In this document: piece after piece, positions 6,765-13,219 of the stretch
Position numbering within the stretch: the first letter of the stretch is position 1
How the letters are laid out: each line of letters opens with the position of its first letter
Notes under the pieces: generated by a model
Databases searched by the model: none
What the model was told of the DNA's origin: nothing
What the model saw: only the letters and a program-made list of their open reading frames with translations
Assembly (NCBI GenBank): GCA_019247255.1
Contig: JAFAPJ010000556.1
Location: 1 to 13,630 of the forward strand
Direction of reading: 5' to 3'
DNA from: Methylobacteriaceae bacterium
Lineage (GTDB): Bacteria; Pseudomonadota; Alphaproteobacteria; Rhizobiales; Beijerinckiaceae
DNA: 13,630 nt
Made by a program: the position numbers and the translations under genes

Positions 6765-7354
6765 GAAAAGCTCTCCTGCCGCTCGGTTCGAGCGGGACGT
6801 GGCTGGGCTGTCGGACGGACTGACGACGCGCCTCAACAGCCATCACGGACCGCCCGCGGACGGCGGCAGGAGAGAAGGTCTTGGGAGGGGACAGGAACGC
6901 GCATCGCCAGTCGTCCTTCGGCATCGCTGTCCGGACCACGGGCGAAACGCGCCCCGTGGCGCTTTAGCGTTTGGTGACGCGGCGCAAGCTGCACACTCAA
7001 ATCACCGCGGCGAAGCCGAGACATCGCCTCTGCTTCGTTCTGCAATGCTGACGAGAAGGGTCTGCTAGGTCAATCGAATTATATACTTTTGTTCTAAGCT
7101 GCGCGAGATCGTTTTACTCTGCGCTCGCCGCCGTCGGAGATAGGACCGCTCCCCGCGCGACCCGAAGCTCCGCTTAACCCGGACGACAGGCGCTGCAGGG
7201 CCGAGATGGCGGCAGCTGCGGAACGCTCGCGGAAGATCGACTGCCGACCGGCCGGGGTCCGCCGATCGGCGAACCGGGTCGCGAGGGCGCGTCGGGTCTG
7301 CTGAAGCGAGACGGGCGCCTCGCCCGTCCACCGGAGCGCATTCGGCCTCTCGGG
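6765..7354. other. 590-base gene-free gap
   Basis: No open frame in this stretch resembles a protein. The frames that cross it are short or are extensions of antisense frames. It lies upstream of the small hypothetical gene and downstream of the GST gene, so it should hold the promoter of the former and the end of the latter transcript. Its most distinctive part is an AT-rich island at about 7071-7098. I see no terminator with a clear T-tract and no RNA gene that I can recognise. Confidence 0.6.
7078..7083 (-). promoter_or_regulatory. Candidate -10 element in an AT-rich island
   Basis: The minus strand carries a perfect TATAAT at 7083-7078 inside an AT-rich island (7071-7098) that stands out in this GC-rich window. 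No matching -35 hexamer is present at 17-18 bases, and there is no extended -10 TG. The plus strand also carries a near-consensus TATACT at 7082-7087. If active on the minus strand it would give the gene at 6764 a leader of roughly 300 bases. Confidence 0.3.
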
Positions 7355-7975
7355 TCAGCCGCCGATCTTGGCGATGGCGCGCCCGATCGCCGGCCGTGCC
7401 TCGATCGCCGCGTACCAACGCGCGACGTGGGGCGTCTCGGCGAAATCGACGTTCGCGAAGGCGCGGCGCCAGATCCAGCCGAAGTTCGCGATATCGGCGA
7501 TCGAGTACTCGCCCGCCAGATATTCGACCTGCGCCAGCCGGCCGTCCATGACCTTCAGCGTTCGCTTCGCTTCGCCGTGGAAGCGCTCGATCGCGGCCGG
7601 GATCGGCTCCGGCGCGAGCTTCTGGAAGTAGCCCGACTGGCCGAAGGCCGGGCCGAGCCCGGCGGCGTGGAAGAACAGCCATTCGAAGGCGCGCACCCGG
7701 GCCTCGCCCTCGCGCGCCAGGAAGCGCCCGGTCTTCTCGGCAAGGTAGATCAGGATGGCGGCGGACTCGGTGACCGTGATCGGCTGGCCTGCGGGACCTT
7801 CGCTGTCCACGATCACCGGAACCTTGCCGTTCGGGTTGAGCCGCAGGAACTCGGGCGTTTTCTGCTCGCCCTGGCGGATGTTGACGGGGTGGACGGCGTA
7901 TTCCGCGCCGAGCTCCTCGAGAAGGATCGGCACCTTGACGCTGTTCGGCGTGGCGAAGGCGTAGAGCTCGATCAT
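7355..7975 (-). CDS. Glutathione S-transferase, nu-class (YfcG/YghU-like)
   Basis: A 206-residue cytosolic GST. The N-terminal thioredoxin-like domain (about residues 1-85) opens MIELYAFATPNSVKV, whose Thr-Pro-Asn replaces the usual Ser/Tyr/Cys catalytic residue, as in the E. coli YfcG/YghU group. The cis-Pro loop (NPNGKVPVIVD) and the glutathione-binding ESAAILIYLAEKTGRF segment follow. An all-helical C-terminal domain covers about 95-200, with the N-capping/hydrophobic-staple region SIADIANFGWIW. Members of this group show disulfide-bond oxidoreductase and glutathione peroxidase activity. The ATG at 7975 has AAGGA about 9 bases upstream. A longer start at 8020 would add 15 residues ahead of the conserved MIELY opening and is unlikely. 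It is the last gene of the minus-strand run, 48 bases after the HHDH-like SDR. Confidence 0.92.
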   Translation of the reverse strand: MIELYAFATPNSVKVPILLEELGAEYAVHPVNIRQGEQKTPEFLRLNPNGKVPVIVDSEGPAGQPITVTESAAILIYLAEKTGRFLAREGEARVRAFEWLFFHAAGLGPAFGQSGYFQKLAPEPIPAAIERFHGEAKRTLKVMDGRLAQVEYLAGEYSIADIANFGWIWRRAFANVDFAETPHVARWYAAIEARPAIGRAIAKIGG

Positions 7976-8023
7976 GACATGGGTCCTTGCTGGGAAGAGG
8001 GCTGGGGCGCCGAACGACACAAC

Positions 8024-8695
8024 TCAGTGGATCCACCCGCCCGTGAACGGGAAGACCTGCCCGGACAGGAAGTCGCTCTCCGGCCCGGCCAGCGTCAGCA
8101 GGAAGGTCGCGGCCTCCCGCGCGCTCGCGAGGCGGCCGGCCGGCACCTGACGCATCCGATCCTTGAACTCGGCTGTCCCCTGGTACTCCGCCGGAAAATA
8201 GGTCGGGTTCTCGACGAAGGTCTGGGCGGTCGCATTGACCTGCACGTTGTCGGGCGCGACCTCGGCGGCGACGGCGCGCACGTAGCCGTGCTGGGCGGCT
8301 CGCGCGGCCGAGTAGACGGCACGCCGCGGCACGCCTCGGAGCGCCGCGCCCGCTCCGACCACCACGATCTTGCCCGAGCGGCGCGCCTGCATCTGCGGCA
8401 GGACCGCTCGGGTCAGGCGATGCAGCGGCCGCACCAGGCGATCCAGCATGAGATCGAGCTCGGCATCGTCGCTTTCCGTCGCGAGGCGCCCCGGGATCGA
8501 GGCCGCGAGATGGGCGACGAGGACGTCGACCCGCCCGGCCTCCGCGATCAGCGCTGCCGCCGCGTCCGGTACGGTCAGGTCGCGGCGATCCGCCAAGACC
8601 TCGGCGCCGTTCTCTCGGAACACGGCCACGACCTCGGGCCCGATCAGCTCGTCGGCATCCGTCACGAGCACGCGCCGTCCTGCGAGGCGAGACAT
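8024..8695 (-). CDS. Atypical SDR-fold protein related to halohydrin dehalogenases
   Basis: A 223-residue Rossmann-fold protein of the short-chain dehydrogenase superfamily. The usual cofactor motif TGxxxGxG is replaced by T12-D-A-D-E-L-I-G19, and the active-site YxxxK is Y128-S-A-A-R132. The Tyr-x3-Arg pair and the T-x4-(F/Y-like)-x-G loop are hallmarks of halohydrin dehalogenases, which do not bind NAD(P) and instead open epoxides or release halide. The C-terminal part, with NPTYFPAEYQ at 163-172 and SGQVFPFTGGW at 211-221, also recalls HheC as I remember it. However, the position 13 residues before Tyr, where those enzymes have catalytic Ser, is Ala115 here. It may be an inactive relative or use another residue. 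GGGAG lies about 8 bases before the start. It lies between a canonical SDR and a GST in the same run. Confidence 0.85.
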   Translation of the reverse strand: MSRLAGRRVLVTDADELIGPEVVAVFRENGAEVLADRRDLTVPDAAAALIAEAGRVDVLVAHLAASIPGRLATESDDAELDLMLDRLVRPLHRLTRAVLPQMQARRSGKIVVVGAGAALRGVPRRAVYSAARAAQHGYVRAVAAEVAPDNVQVNATAQTFVENPTYFPAEYQGTAEFKDRMRQVPAGRLASAREAATFLLTLAGPESDFLSGQVFPFTGGWIH

Positions 8696-8723
8696 GATCG
8701 ATCTCCCGGGTCGATGTCGTCCG

Positions 8724-9440
8724 TCAGATCGCCGCCTTGCCGACCGAGGCTCCGCCGTCGACGAAGAGGGTCTGGCCGGTGATGTAGGCGGCGTCCTCGG
8801 ACAGGAGGAAGGCGATCGCGGCCGCGATCTCGTCGGGCTTCCCGAAGCGGCGCATCGGCACGGCCGCGAGGTAGCGCGCCTCGCCGGGGCTGCCCGGCGG
8901 GTTGCCGGTCCGGAAAAGCTCGGTCTCGGTCGGACCCGGCGCCACCGCGTTCACGGTGACCCCGGCCGTCGCGAGCTCGAGCGCCCAGCCGCGCGTGAAG
9001 CTGACGAGCCCGGCTTTCGCGGCCGCGTAGGCGGTGCGGTCCGGGATGCCGAGCACCGTCAGGCTCGACACGTTGACGATCCGGCCCCAGCCCCGCGCGC
9101 GCATGCCGGGCAGGGCCGCCTGCGCGGTCTGGACGGCGGTGCGCAGGTTGAGGTCGAGCACCGCCGCAAGGTCGGCGAGCGCGACCGCGCCGAGCGGCGC
9201 CGGGCGCACGAGCCCGACATTGTTCACGACCGCGTCGATCGCGCCCTCGGCGACGAGCCGATCCAGCGCCGCCTGCGTGGCGGCGGCATCGGCAAGGTCG
9301 ACCTCGACCACCGTGCCCGGAAAGCCCGGCAGCCCCCCGCGCGCGAGACCGATCACTTCATGCCCCGCCGCCGCGAGGCGGCGGGAGAGCGCGAGCCCGA
9401 TGCCCTTCGTGGCGCCCGTGACGAGAACCGTGCGGGGCAT
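8724..9440 (-). CDS. Classical SDR-family oxidoreductase (FabG-like)
   Basis: A 238-residue NAD(P)-dependent short-chain dehydrogenase with every classical element: the cofactor loop TGATKGIG at 8-15, NNVG at 73-76, N98, and the catalytic S125, Y138 and K142 (YAAAK). PGPTETELF (168-176) forms the substrate-loop entry, and the ending ITGQTLFVDGGASVG is typical of the FabG-like group. It should oxidise or reduce an alcohol/ketone pair in the cytoplasm, but the substrate is unknown. The absence of other fatty-acid synthesis genes argues against a role as housekeeping FabG. The ATG at 9440 has GAGG about 8 bases ahead. It is 12 bases after the peroxiredoxin-like gene and 28 bases before the HHDH-like SDR, so the three are very likely co-transcribed. 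Confidence 0.94.
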   Translation of the reverse strand: MPRTVLVTGATKGIGLALSRRLAAAGHEVIGLARGGLPGFPGTVVEVDLADAAATQAALDRLVAEGAIDAVVNNVGLVRPAPLGAVALADLAAVLDLNLRTAVQTAQAALPGMRARGWGRIVNVSSLTVLGIPDRTAYAAAKAGLVSFTRGWALELATAGVTVNAVAPGPTETELFRTGNPPGSPGEARYLAAVPMRRFGKPDEIAAAIAFLLSEDAAYITGQTLFVDGGASVGKAAI

Positions 9441-9452
9441 CGTCGTGCCTCG

Positions 9453-10127
9453 TCATGCGGCGAGGCGCCGACCGGAGCGCAGCGCGGGCAGCAGCTCCTC
9501 GGGCTCCGGGCGACGGGTATAGTCCGGGTTGACCTCCCGGTAGAGCACCCGACCGTCCTGGCCGATCGCGAACCGGCCCGGCATCGGCAAGGTCCAGCTC
9601 TCGTCGCCGTTGACGAGCGGCAGGTTGTTGCCAAGCTTCTGGTAGAGCTCGACCAGGTAATCGGGGAGCGCGAAGCGCAGGCCGAAGGCGGCCGCGACCT
9701 CGTTGCCGGGATCGGAGAGGATCGGGAATCCGAGCTGGTTCTCGCGCTGCGAGCGGCGGCTGTTCGCGGGCTTCTGGGGCGAGATGGCCACGAGGGTCGC
9801 GCCGGCGGCCTCGATCGCGGCCCGTGCGGCTTCGAGCGCCTGGAGCTCCATGTTGCAATACGGGCACCAGACCCCGCGGTAGAAGCTGATCGCGAGCGGG
9901 CCGCGGGCGAGAAGCTCGGCGGACGAGACCGGGTGGCCGTCCGGGTCGTTCAGCGTGAAGGCCGGGGCCGTATCGCCGACCTTCAGGGCGCGATCCGCCG
10001 CACCGGACGCGATGAGCTCGGCCGTGCCGCGCTCCATGATGGGATGAACGAAGGCAGGCGCGTTGAAGGGCGGCTTGCCGGAGCGGAAATCGGCCTTGAA
10101 GGCGTCGAGGCGGTCCTGGAGCGACAT
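9453..10127 (-). CDS. Peroxiredoxin-like (AhpC/TSA-fold) protein
   Basis: A 224-residue protein. An N-terminal helical extension (about 1-45) precedes a thioredoxin-fold AhpC/TSA domain starting at VGDTAPAFTLND (50-61). The active-site segment FYRGVWCPYC places C88 and C91 as a Cys-Pro-Tyr-Cys pair in the position where peroxiredoxins carry their peroxidatic Cys, which suggests a peroxide or disulfide reductase using an adjacent-Cys couple. The usual peroxiredoxin Pro-x3-Thr/Ser-x2-Cys context is altered (the segment is Tyr-Arg-Gly-Val-Trp-Cys), as in the peroxiredoxin-like subgroup with helical N-terminus. Later strands (ATLVAISPQ at 109-117, GRFAIGQDGRVLYREV near the end) fit the fold. GAGGA lies about 7 bases before the ATG. 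It follows the CMD-family gene at a 93-base distance and leads the closely spaced SDR genes. Confidence 0.9.
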   Translation of the reverse strand: MSLQDRLDAFKADFRSGKPPFNAPAFVHPIMERGTAELIASGAADRALKVGDTAPAFTLNDPDGHPVSSAELLARGPLAISFYRGVWCPYCNMELQALEAARAAIEAAGATLVAISPQKPANSRRSQRENQLGFPILSDPGNEVAAAFGLRFALPDYLVELYQKLGNNLPLVNGDESWTLPMPGRFAIGQDGRVLYREVNPDYTRRPEPEELLPALRSGRRLAA

Positions 10128-10187
10128 GGGATGATCCTCACGGAAGGGGGTGGGCCGCGTCTCGACGACGAGCCACGGCGGATGGAG

Positions 10188-10211
10188 GCCGGCGCCGGGA
10201 GCCTTGCCGGC
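10188..10211. repeat. Intercistronic hairpin between CMD-family and peroxiredoxin-like genes
   Basis: GCCGGC at 10188-10193 and again at 10206-10211 can pair across 12 bases. The first copy is also part of a 10-base palindrome (10189-10198). It sits 10 bases beyond the stop of the CMD-family gene, with no T-tract. It may attenuate transcription or protect the upstream message; the sequence supports only the symmetry. Confidence 0.3.
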
Positions 10212-10220
10212 AGGGGGGCG

Positions 10221-10793
10221 TCAGGCGGCGGCGCGCTGGGCGCCGGGCTTTGTCCATTCGGCGCCCTTCATGAAGGGATCGAGCTCGGTGTGGACGATGT
10301 GGTTCGTGTAGTTCGAGAGGAGCTTCGTGCCGGCGCCCAGCACCACCTCGAGCACGTTGCGCTTCGTGAAGCCCGCAGCCAGGAACGCCTCGACGGCGGC
10401 GTCGCCGACGAAACCACGCTCGCGCACCACCTTGGTGGCGAAGACGTGAAGCGCCTCGAGCTTCGCGTCGGGGATGGCGGTCCCGTTCCGGATCGCCTGC
10501 ACGACCGCGTCGTCGATCTTTTGCATCTTGGACAGCATCGTGTGGCCGGCCATGCAGTAATGGCACTCATTCTCGTAATTGGCCGTGAGATACACGACCT
10601 GCTGCTCCGTCGGGGTCAGCGTCGTCTTCGAGAACAGGTCCCAGAGCGTCGAGTAGGCGCCGAGGAGCTCGGGGCTCTCGGCCATGTTGGCCTGGAGGTT
10701 CGGCACGAAGCCGAAGGCCTGCTTGACGGCCGAGAGGGTGCCTCGGGAGGCCTCGGGGGCATTGTCGGCGGTATAGACGGTGAACGAGGTCAT
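10221..10793 (-). CDS. Carboxymuconolactone decarboxylase/AhpD-family peroxidase-like protein (second of two)
   Basis: A 190-residue CMD-family protein with the AhpD redox motif at C77, C80 and H84 (ECHYCMAGH) and E63 in the preceding helix. The Cys and His positions are identical to those of the other family member at 4302-4847, although the rest of the sequence is diverged. Shared features include a (F/M)VPNL segment at residues 29-33, a Ser-Pro pair before the second helix, and an N-Y/F-x-N motif near the C-terminus (SNYTNHIVHTELD). It probably reduces hydroperoxides or related oxidants in the cytoplasm. AGGAG lies 7 bases before the ATG. It is the first gene of the minus-strand run leading to the peroxiredoxin-like, SDR and GST genes, so a shared oxidant-defence role is likely. 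The next gene upstream ends 158 bases away behind a GC hairpin. Confidence 0.92.
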   Translation of the reverse strand: MTSFTVYTADNAPEASRGTLSAVKQAFGFVPNLQANMAESPELLGAYSTLWDLFSKTTLTPTEQQVVYLTANYENECHYCMAGHTMLSKMQKIDDAVVQAIRNGTAIPDAKLEALHVFATKVVRERGFVGDAAVEAFLAAGFTKRNVLEVVLGAGTKLLSNYTNHIVHTELDPFMKGAEWTKPGAQRAAA

Positions 10794-10810
10794 GGCGGGC
10801 TCCTCTCGGG

Positions 10811-10886
10811 CGGCGTTCCGTGGCGGGGCGTCGATCGCCCAGCACGGCCGCTAGCTAGGCCCGTGGCCCCTGACCCGGGAACGCCG
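10811..10886. promoter_or_regulatory. Promoter region with a 9-base inverted repeat
   Basis: CGGCGTTCC at 10811-10819 and GGAACGCCG at 10878-10886 are exact reverse complements 58 bases apart, just upstream of the start at 10793. Between them is the palindrome CTAGCTAG (10851-10858), an uncommon string in such GC-rich DNA. The stretch is the only sizeable gap upstream of the five-gene run, so its promoter is expected here. I could not identify -35/-10 hexamers with confidence. Confidence 0.35.
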
Positions 10887-10908
10887 GGGCGCGGACTAGC
10901 GCCTATTC

Positions 10909-10933
10909 CGGGCCGGCATGCCGCTCCGGCCCG
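10909..10933 (-). terminator. Candidate terminator hairpin after the DUF1349 gene
   Basis: CGGGCCGG at 10909-10916 and CCGGCCCG at 10926-10933 form a perfect 8-base GC stem with a 9-base loop, 17 bases beyond the stop of the DUF1349 gene on the minus strand. No T-tract follows on the minus strand, so it may be a factor-dependent stop or an RNA-stabilising stem. Confidence 0.45.
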
Positions 10934-10950
10934 CGAGGCCCGTTGGCGCG

Positions 10951-11520
10951 TCAGGTGAGGTCGTGGAGCGCGCGGCCGAGAGGCGCCGTGAGCCGCGCCT
11001 CCAGGAAGCGCACCCGCAAGCCCGCGCGCTCGGGCGAGCACGCCATCGGCCCGACCTGGTAGGACGAGCTGACCGGGAACGGCGCAAGCCGCAGCAAGGG
11101 CCACGTCTTGCCGTCGGACGAGAGCTGGAGGCGGAGCACGCCGTCCGCGACCGTCGCTCGGACCCAGAAATCGCCCGGATCGCCCCCGTAAGGCGCCGTG
11201 GCCCAGTCGGACCGGCCGACCGTCAGGACGCTGCTCGCCATCGCTCGGCCGTCGCTCCATTCGAGCCCGGCCTTGACCCAGTTCTCGGCATCGACGCGCA
11301 CCATAAGGCCCGCCTGGTCATAGAGGGCCTCGTAGGCGCCTTGAACCCGGACCTGGAAGGTAAAGGCGCCCGCGGTCGGGACTGCGAAGAAGTGGCCGGT
11401 GTCGCGGACGAAGCCGTAGGCGGTCTCGCGCCAGAAATCGCTCCGGTGCCGGGTGAGGAGCGCGATTTCCTCGCCCTCGACGGTCCAGCTCTCGGGCTCG
11501 TTGAGCCAGGTGCCGTCCAT
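10951..11520 (-). CDS. DUF1349 family protein (concanavalin-like fold)
   Basis: A 189-residue protein matching the DUF1349 family of beta-sandwich proteins. It opens with WLNEPESW (residues 5-12), then FWRETAYGFVRDTGHFF (29-45), YDQAGLMVRVD (67-77) and NWVKAGLEWSDG (80-91), and ends with VGPMACSPERAGLRVRF, all recognisable family landmarks. It has no signal peptide and is probably cytoplasmic. No enzymatic activity is established for the family; the fold resembles carbohydrate-binding lectins, but a sugar role is not shown here. The ATG at 11520 has GGAG about 8 bases upstream. It follows the azoreductase gene by 77 bases on the same strand and is the last member of that run before a hairpin. 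Why it accompanies redox genes is not evident. Confidence 0.88.
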   Translation of the reverse strand: MDGTWLNEPESWTVEGEEIALLTRHRSDFWRETAYGFVRDTGHFFAVPTAGAFTFQVRVQGAYEALYDQAGLMVRVDAENWVKAGLEWSDGRAMASSVLTVGRSDWATAPYGGDPGDFWVRATVADGVLRLQLSSDGKTWPLLRLAPFPVSSSYQVGPMACSPERAGLRVRFLEARLTAPLGRALHDLT

Positions 11521-11597
11521 TGGCCGTGCTCCGCTGCCGCCGGCCGCTCGCGCGCCGACCGCCCGGATCTAGCATGCCCAGCCGGCGGACACTCCGC

Positions 11598-12221
11598 TCA
11601 GCGAAGCGCCGCCGCGCGCGCCTCCTGACAGGCCTGCGCGAAGCGGGCGTCGGGCTCCGGCAGCACCTTGCTCGCCCAATAGGTGACGGGCGCGACGTCG
11701 GTGATGCCGGCGAAGCGCAGCCACTCCTCGAAGTGGGTCGAGGTGTGGTCGGTGCCGTAGGCGGGCGGCACGCCGGGCGAGTAGATCGCCGCCGTGTAGA
11801 TCGCGGTCGCCCGCTTCCCCTTCAGCAGGCCGATGTAGCCCACGGCCGGGTCCCAGCCGAACAGCGTTCCCGGCATCGAGAGGATGTCGATGTACTGCTT
11901 CAGCCTATAGGCGACCCCGAAGTTCCACATCGGCACGGAGAACAGGTAGTCATCTGCGGCATCGAAGCGCTGAAAGACGGAAACGAGCTCGTCGTAGACT
12001 GTCCTTTGGTGAGCGTTCATCGCCGGCTCGCCGAAGAACGAGACCTTTGCAGCAGCGGCGTCACCGTCGAACTCGGGCAGCTTCTCCTGCCAGAGATCGA
12101 TCTCGTCGATCCTGGCGTCGGAATGCTTCTCTCGATAGGCCTGGAGATAATGCTGCGCGATCTGGCCGCTGATCGACAGCGGGCCGCGCGGCGAGCCTTT
12201 GACGTGGAGCAGGTTCTTCAT
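11598..12221 (-). CDS. azoR: FMN-dependent NADH-azoreductase / quinone reductase
   Basis: A 207-residue flavodoxin-fold protein of the AzoR/NQO1-like family (flavodoxin_2). The FMN-phosphate loop appears as SPRGPLSISGQ at 10-20. The flavin-contact motif PMWNFGVAYRLKQYID (97-112) corresponds to the PMYNF motif of E. coli AzoR. Length matches AzoR (about 200 residues). Such homodimers use NADH to reduce azo dyes and, more physiologically, quinones by two electrons, which limits radical formation. The ATG at 12221 has AAGGA 7 bases ahead. It lies 27 bases after the tandem NTF2-like gene and 77 bases before the DUF1349 gene, all on one strand, so an operon is likely. An AraC-family regulator precedes the run. 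The gene symbol reflects family resemblance, not proven orthology. Confidence 0.9.
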   Translation of the reverse strand: MKNLLHVKGSPRGPLSISGQIAQHYLQAYREKHSDARIDEIDLWQEKLPEFDGDAAAAKVSFFGEPAMNAHQRTVYDELVSVFQRFDAADDYLFSVPMWNFGVAYRLKQYIDILSMPGTLFGWDPAVGYIGLLKGKRATAIYTAAIYSPGVPPAYGTDHTSTHFEEWLRFAGITDVAPVTYWASKVLPEPDARFAQACQEARAAALR

Positions 12222-12248
12222 GACAGGGTCCTTCGCTATGCCGTGAGT

Positions 12249-13046
12249 TCAGCGCTGATCGTGCGCGTCGAACACCTTGCCGCTGACCCGCCAGCCGTCC
12301 GGGCCGTTCAGCAGCGTGAGGAAGTCGGTGAAGCGGCCGCCGCCCCAGCCGCGGAGCTCGATCCGCGCCGAGGCGGCGAGGCCGGAGCGATCTATGGAAA
12401 CGGTCCGGGCCTCGACCTCGGGCAGGCCGCCGGCCTCGACGACGCGGCGGCAGAAGGCGTCCGCGTCGAGGTCGACGAGCTCGCCGCCGCGCCAGCCGGT
12501 GATGCGCGCATGATCGAACCAGATCGCGCGCAGCCGGCTCACGTCGCCGCTCCGCGCGCCTTCCACATACTGGTCGATCACCGCCTGGATGGCGGCCGCC
12601 TCGTCGAAGCCTGCCCCGTCCGCGCAGGATTTGGACGGCGCTCCCGGCCGACCGCTGCGTCCGTGGCTGTCATAGACCTTGCTCATCAGCTCCCAGCGCG
12701 CGCCCGCCCGGTGCAGCAGGAAGAAGTCGGTGAAGCGGAAGCCGAGCCAGTTGCTGAACTCGACGCGCAAAGCCGCAGCCGCGCCGGATAGGTCGATCGA
12801 GACGATGCGGTGGGCGATGTCGGGCGAGGGGCCGTTCTGCGCCACCCAACCCGCGAAGGCGTCGCGGTCGAGCGCTGCGAACGACCCGTCGATCCAGCCG
12901 ACGATGCGCGCGTCCTGGTGCCAGCTCTCGCGCAGGCCCTCGACGGTGCCGTACCGGGCTGCGCGAAGATAGGGGCCGAGCGCTCGCTCGATCGCGCCGA
13001 GCGTCTCAAGGCTCGTGTCCGCATCGGGTCCGGTCAAGGGCTGCAT
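12249..13046 (-). CDS. Two-domain NTF2-like (putative lumazine-binding/SnoaL superfamily) protein
   Basis: A 265-residue protein made of two NTF2-like domains in tandem. The repeat offset is constant at 134 residues: residues 18-51 align with 152-185 (both end His/Asp-Ala-Arg-Ile-x-Gly-Trp), and RFTDFFLLH (104-112) aligns with RFTDFLTLL (238-246). SKVYDSH (122-128) aligns with GKVFDAH (256-262). A Gly/Ser-rich linker at about 130-147 separates them. Family members with one such domain usually dimerise; here the dimer may be encoded in one chain. No catalytic residues are assignable and the ligand is unknown. The ATG at 13046 has CGGAG about 8 bases upstream. The frame continues further upstream but would overlap the AraC gene antiparallel in composition, so I reject it. 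It begins the run with azoreductase and DUF1349. Confidence 0.88.
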   Translation of the reverse strand: MQPLTGPDADTSLETLGAIERALGPYLRAARYGTVEGLRESWHQDARIVGWIDGSFAALDRDAFAGWVAQNGPSPDIAHRIVSIDLSGAAAALRVEFSNWLGFRFTDFFLLHRAGARWELMSKVYDSHGRSGRPGAPSKSCADGAGFDEAAAIQAVIDQYVEGARSGDVSRLRAIWFDHARITGWRGGELVDLDADAFCRRVVEAGGLPEVEARTVSIDRSGLAASARIELRGWGGGRFTDFLTLLNGPDGWRVSGKVFDAHDQR

Positions 13047-13095
13047 GGAAGGTCTCCGAGCGAGGAGGGCGTGGTCCGACGCGCTCGGGCCTTCA

Positions 13096-13109
13096 CCGCC
13101 CGCGGGCGG
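13096..13109. repeat. 14-base perfect palindrome between AraC fragment and NTF2-like gene
   Basis: CCGCCCGCGGGCGG reads the same on both strands. It lies in the 173-base gap after the AraC stop and 50 bases upstream of the NTF2-like start. It could be a loop-poor terminator stem for the AraC message or an operator for the following run. Pure G/C composition makes chance symmetry plausible. Confidence 0.35.
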
Positions 13110-13219
13110 GCGAGCCGCACGGCAGCGCTCCATCGGGCTGCGGCCCCTCGTCGGCCGCGCCTTCCTTGTCGCCGGCAGGCGCTGATCGAGGGTTCGGGAA
13201 AGCTGACCGAGCGTCCGGA

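Noticed and set aside
6833..7045. 70-residue minus-strand frame in the gene-free gap
   Set aside because: No convincing protein character or domain, Arg-rich and low in hydrophobic periodicity.
7427..8782. 451-residue plus-strand frame opposite GST and the atypical SDR
   Set aside because: Antisense shadow of two recognisable proteins with unnatural composition.
8370..10958. 862-residue open frame on the plus strand opposite the CMD, peroxiredoxin-like and SDR genes
   Set aside because: It is antisense to four well-supported genes. Its sequence is Arg/Gly/Glu/His-rich with no domain pattern, as expected from lack of stop codons in GC-rich DNA.
11520..12791. 423-residue plus-strand frame opposite azoreductase and the NTF2-like gene
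   Set aside because: Antisense to two clear genes, composition typical of a shadow frame.
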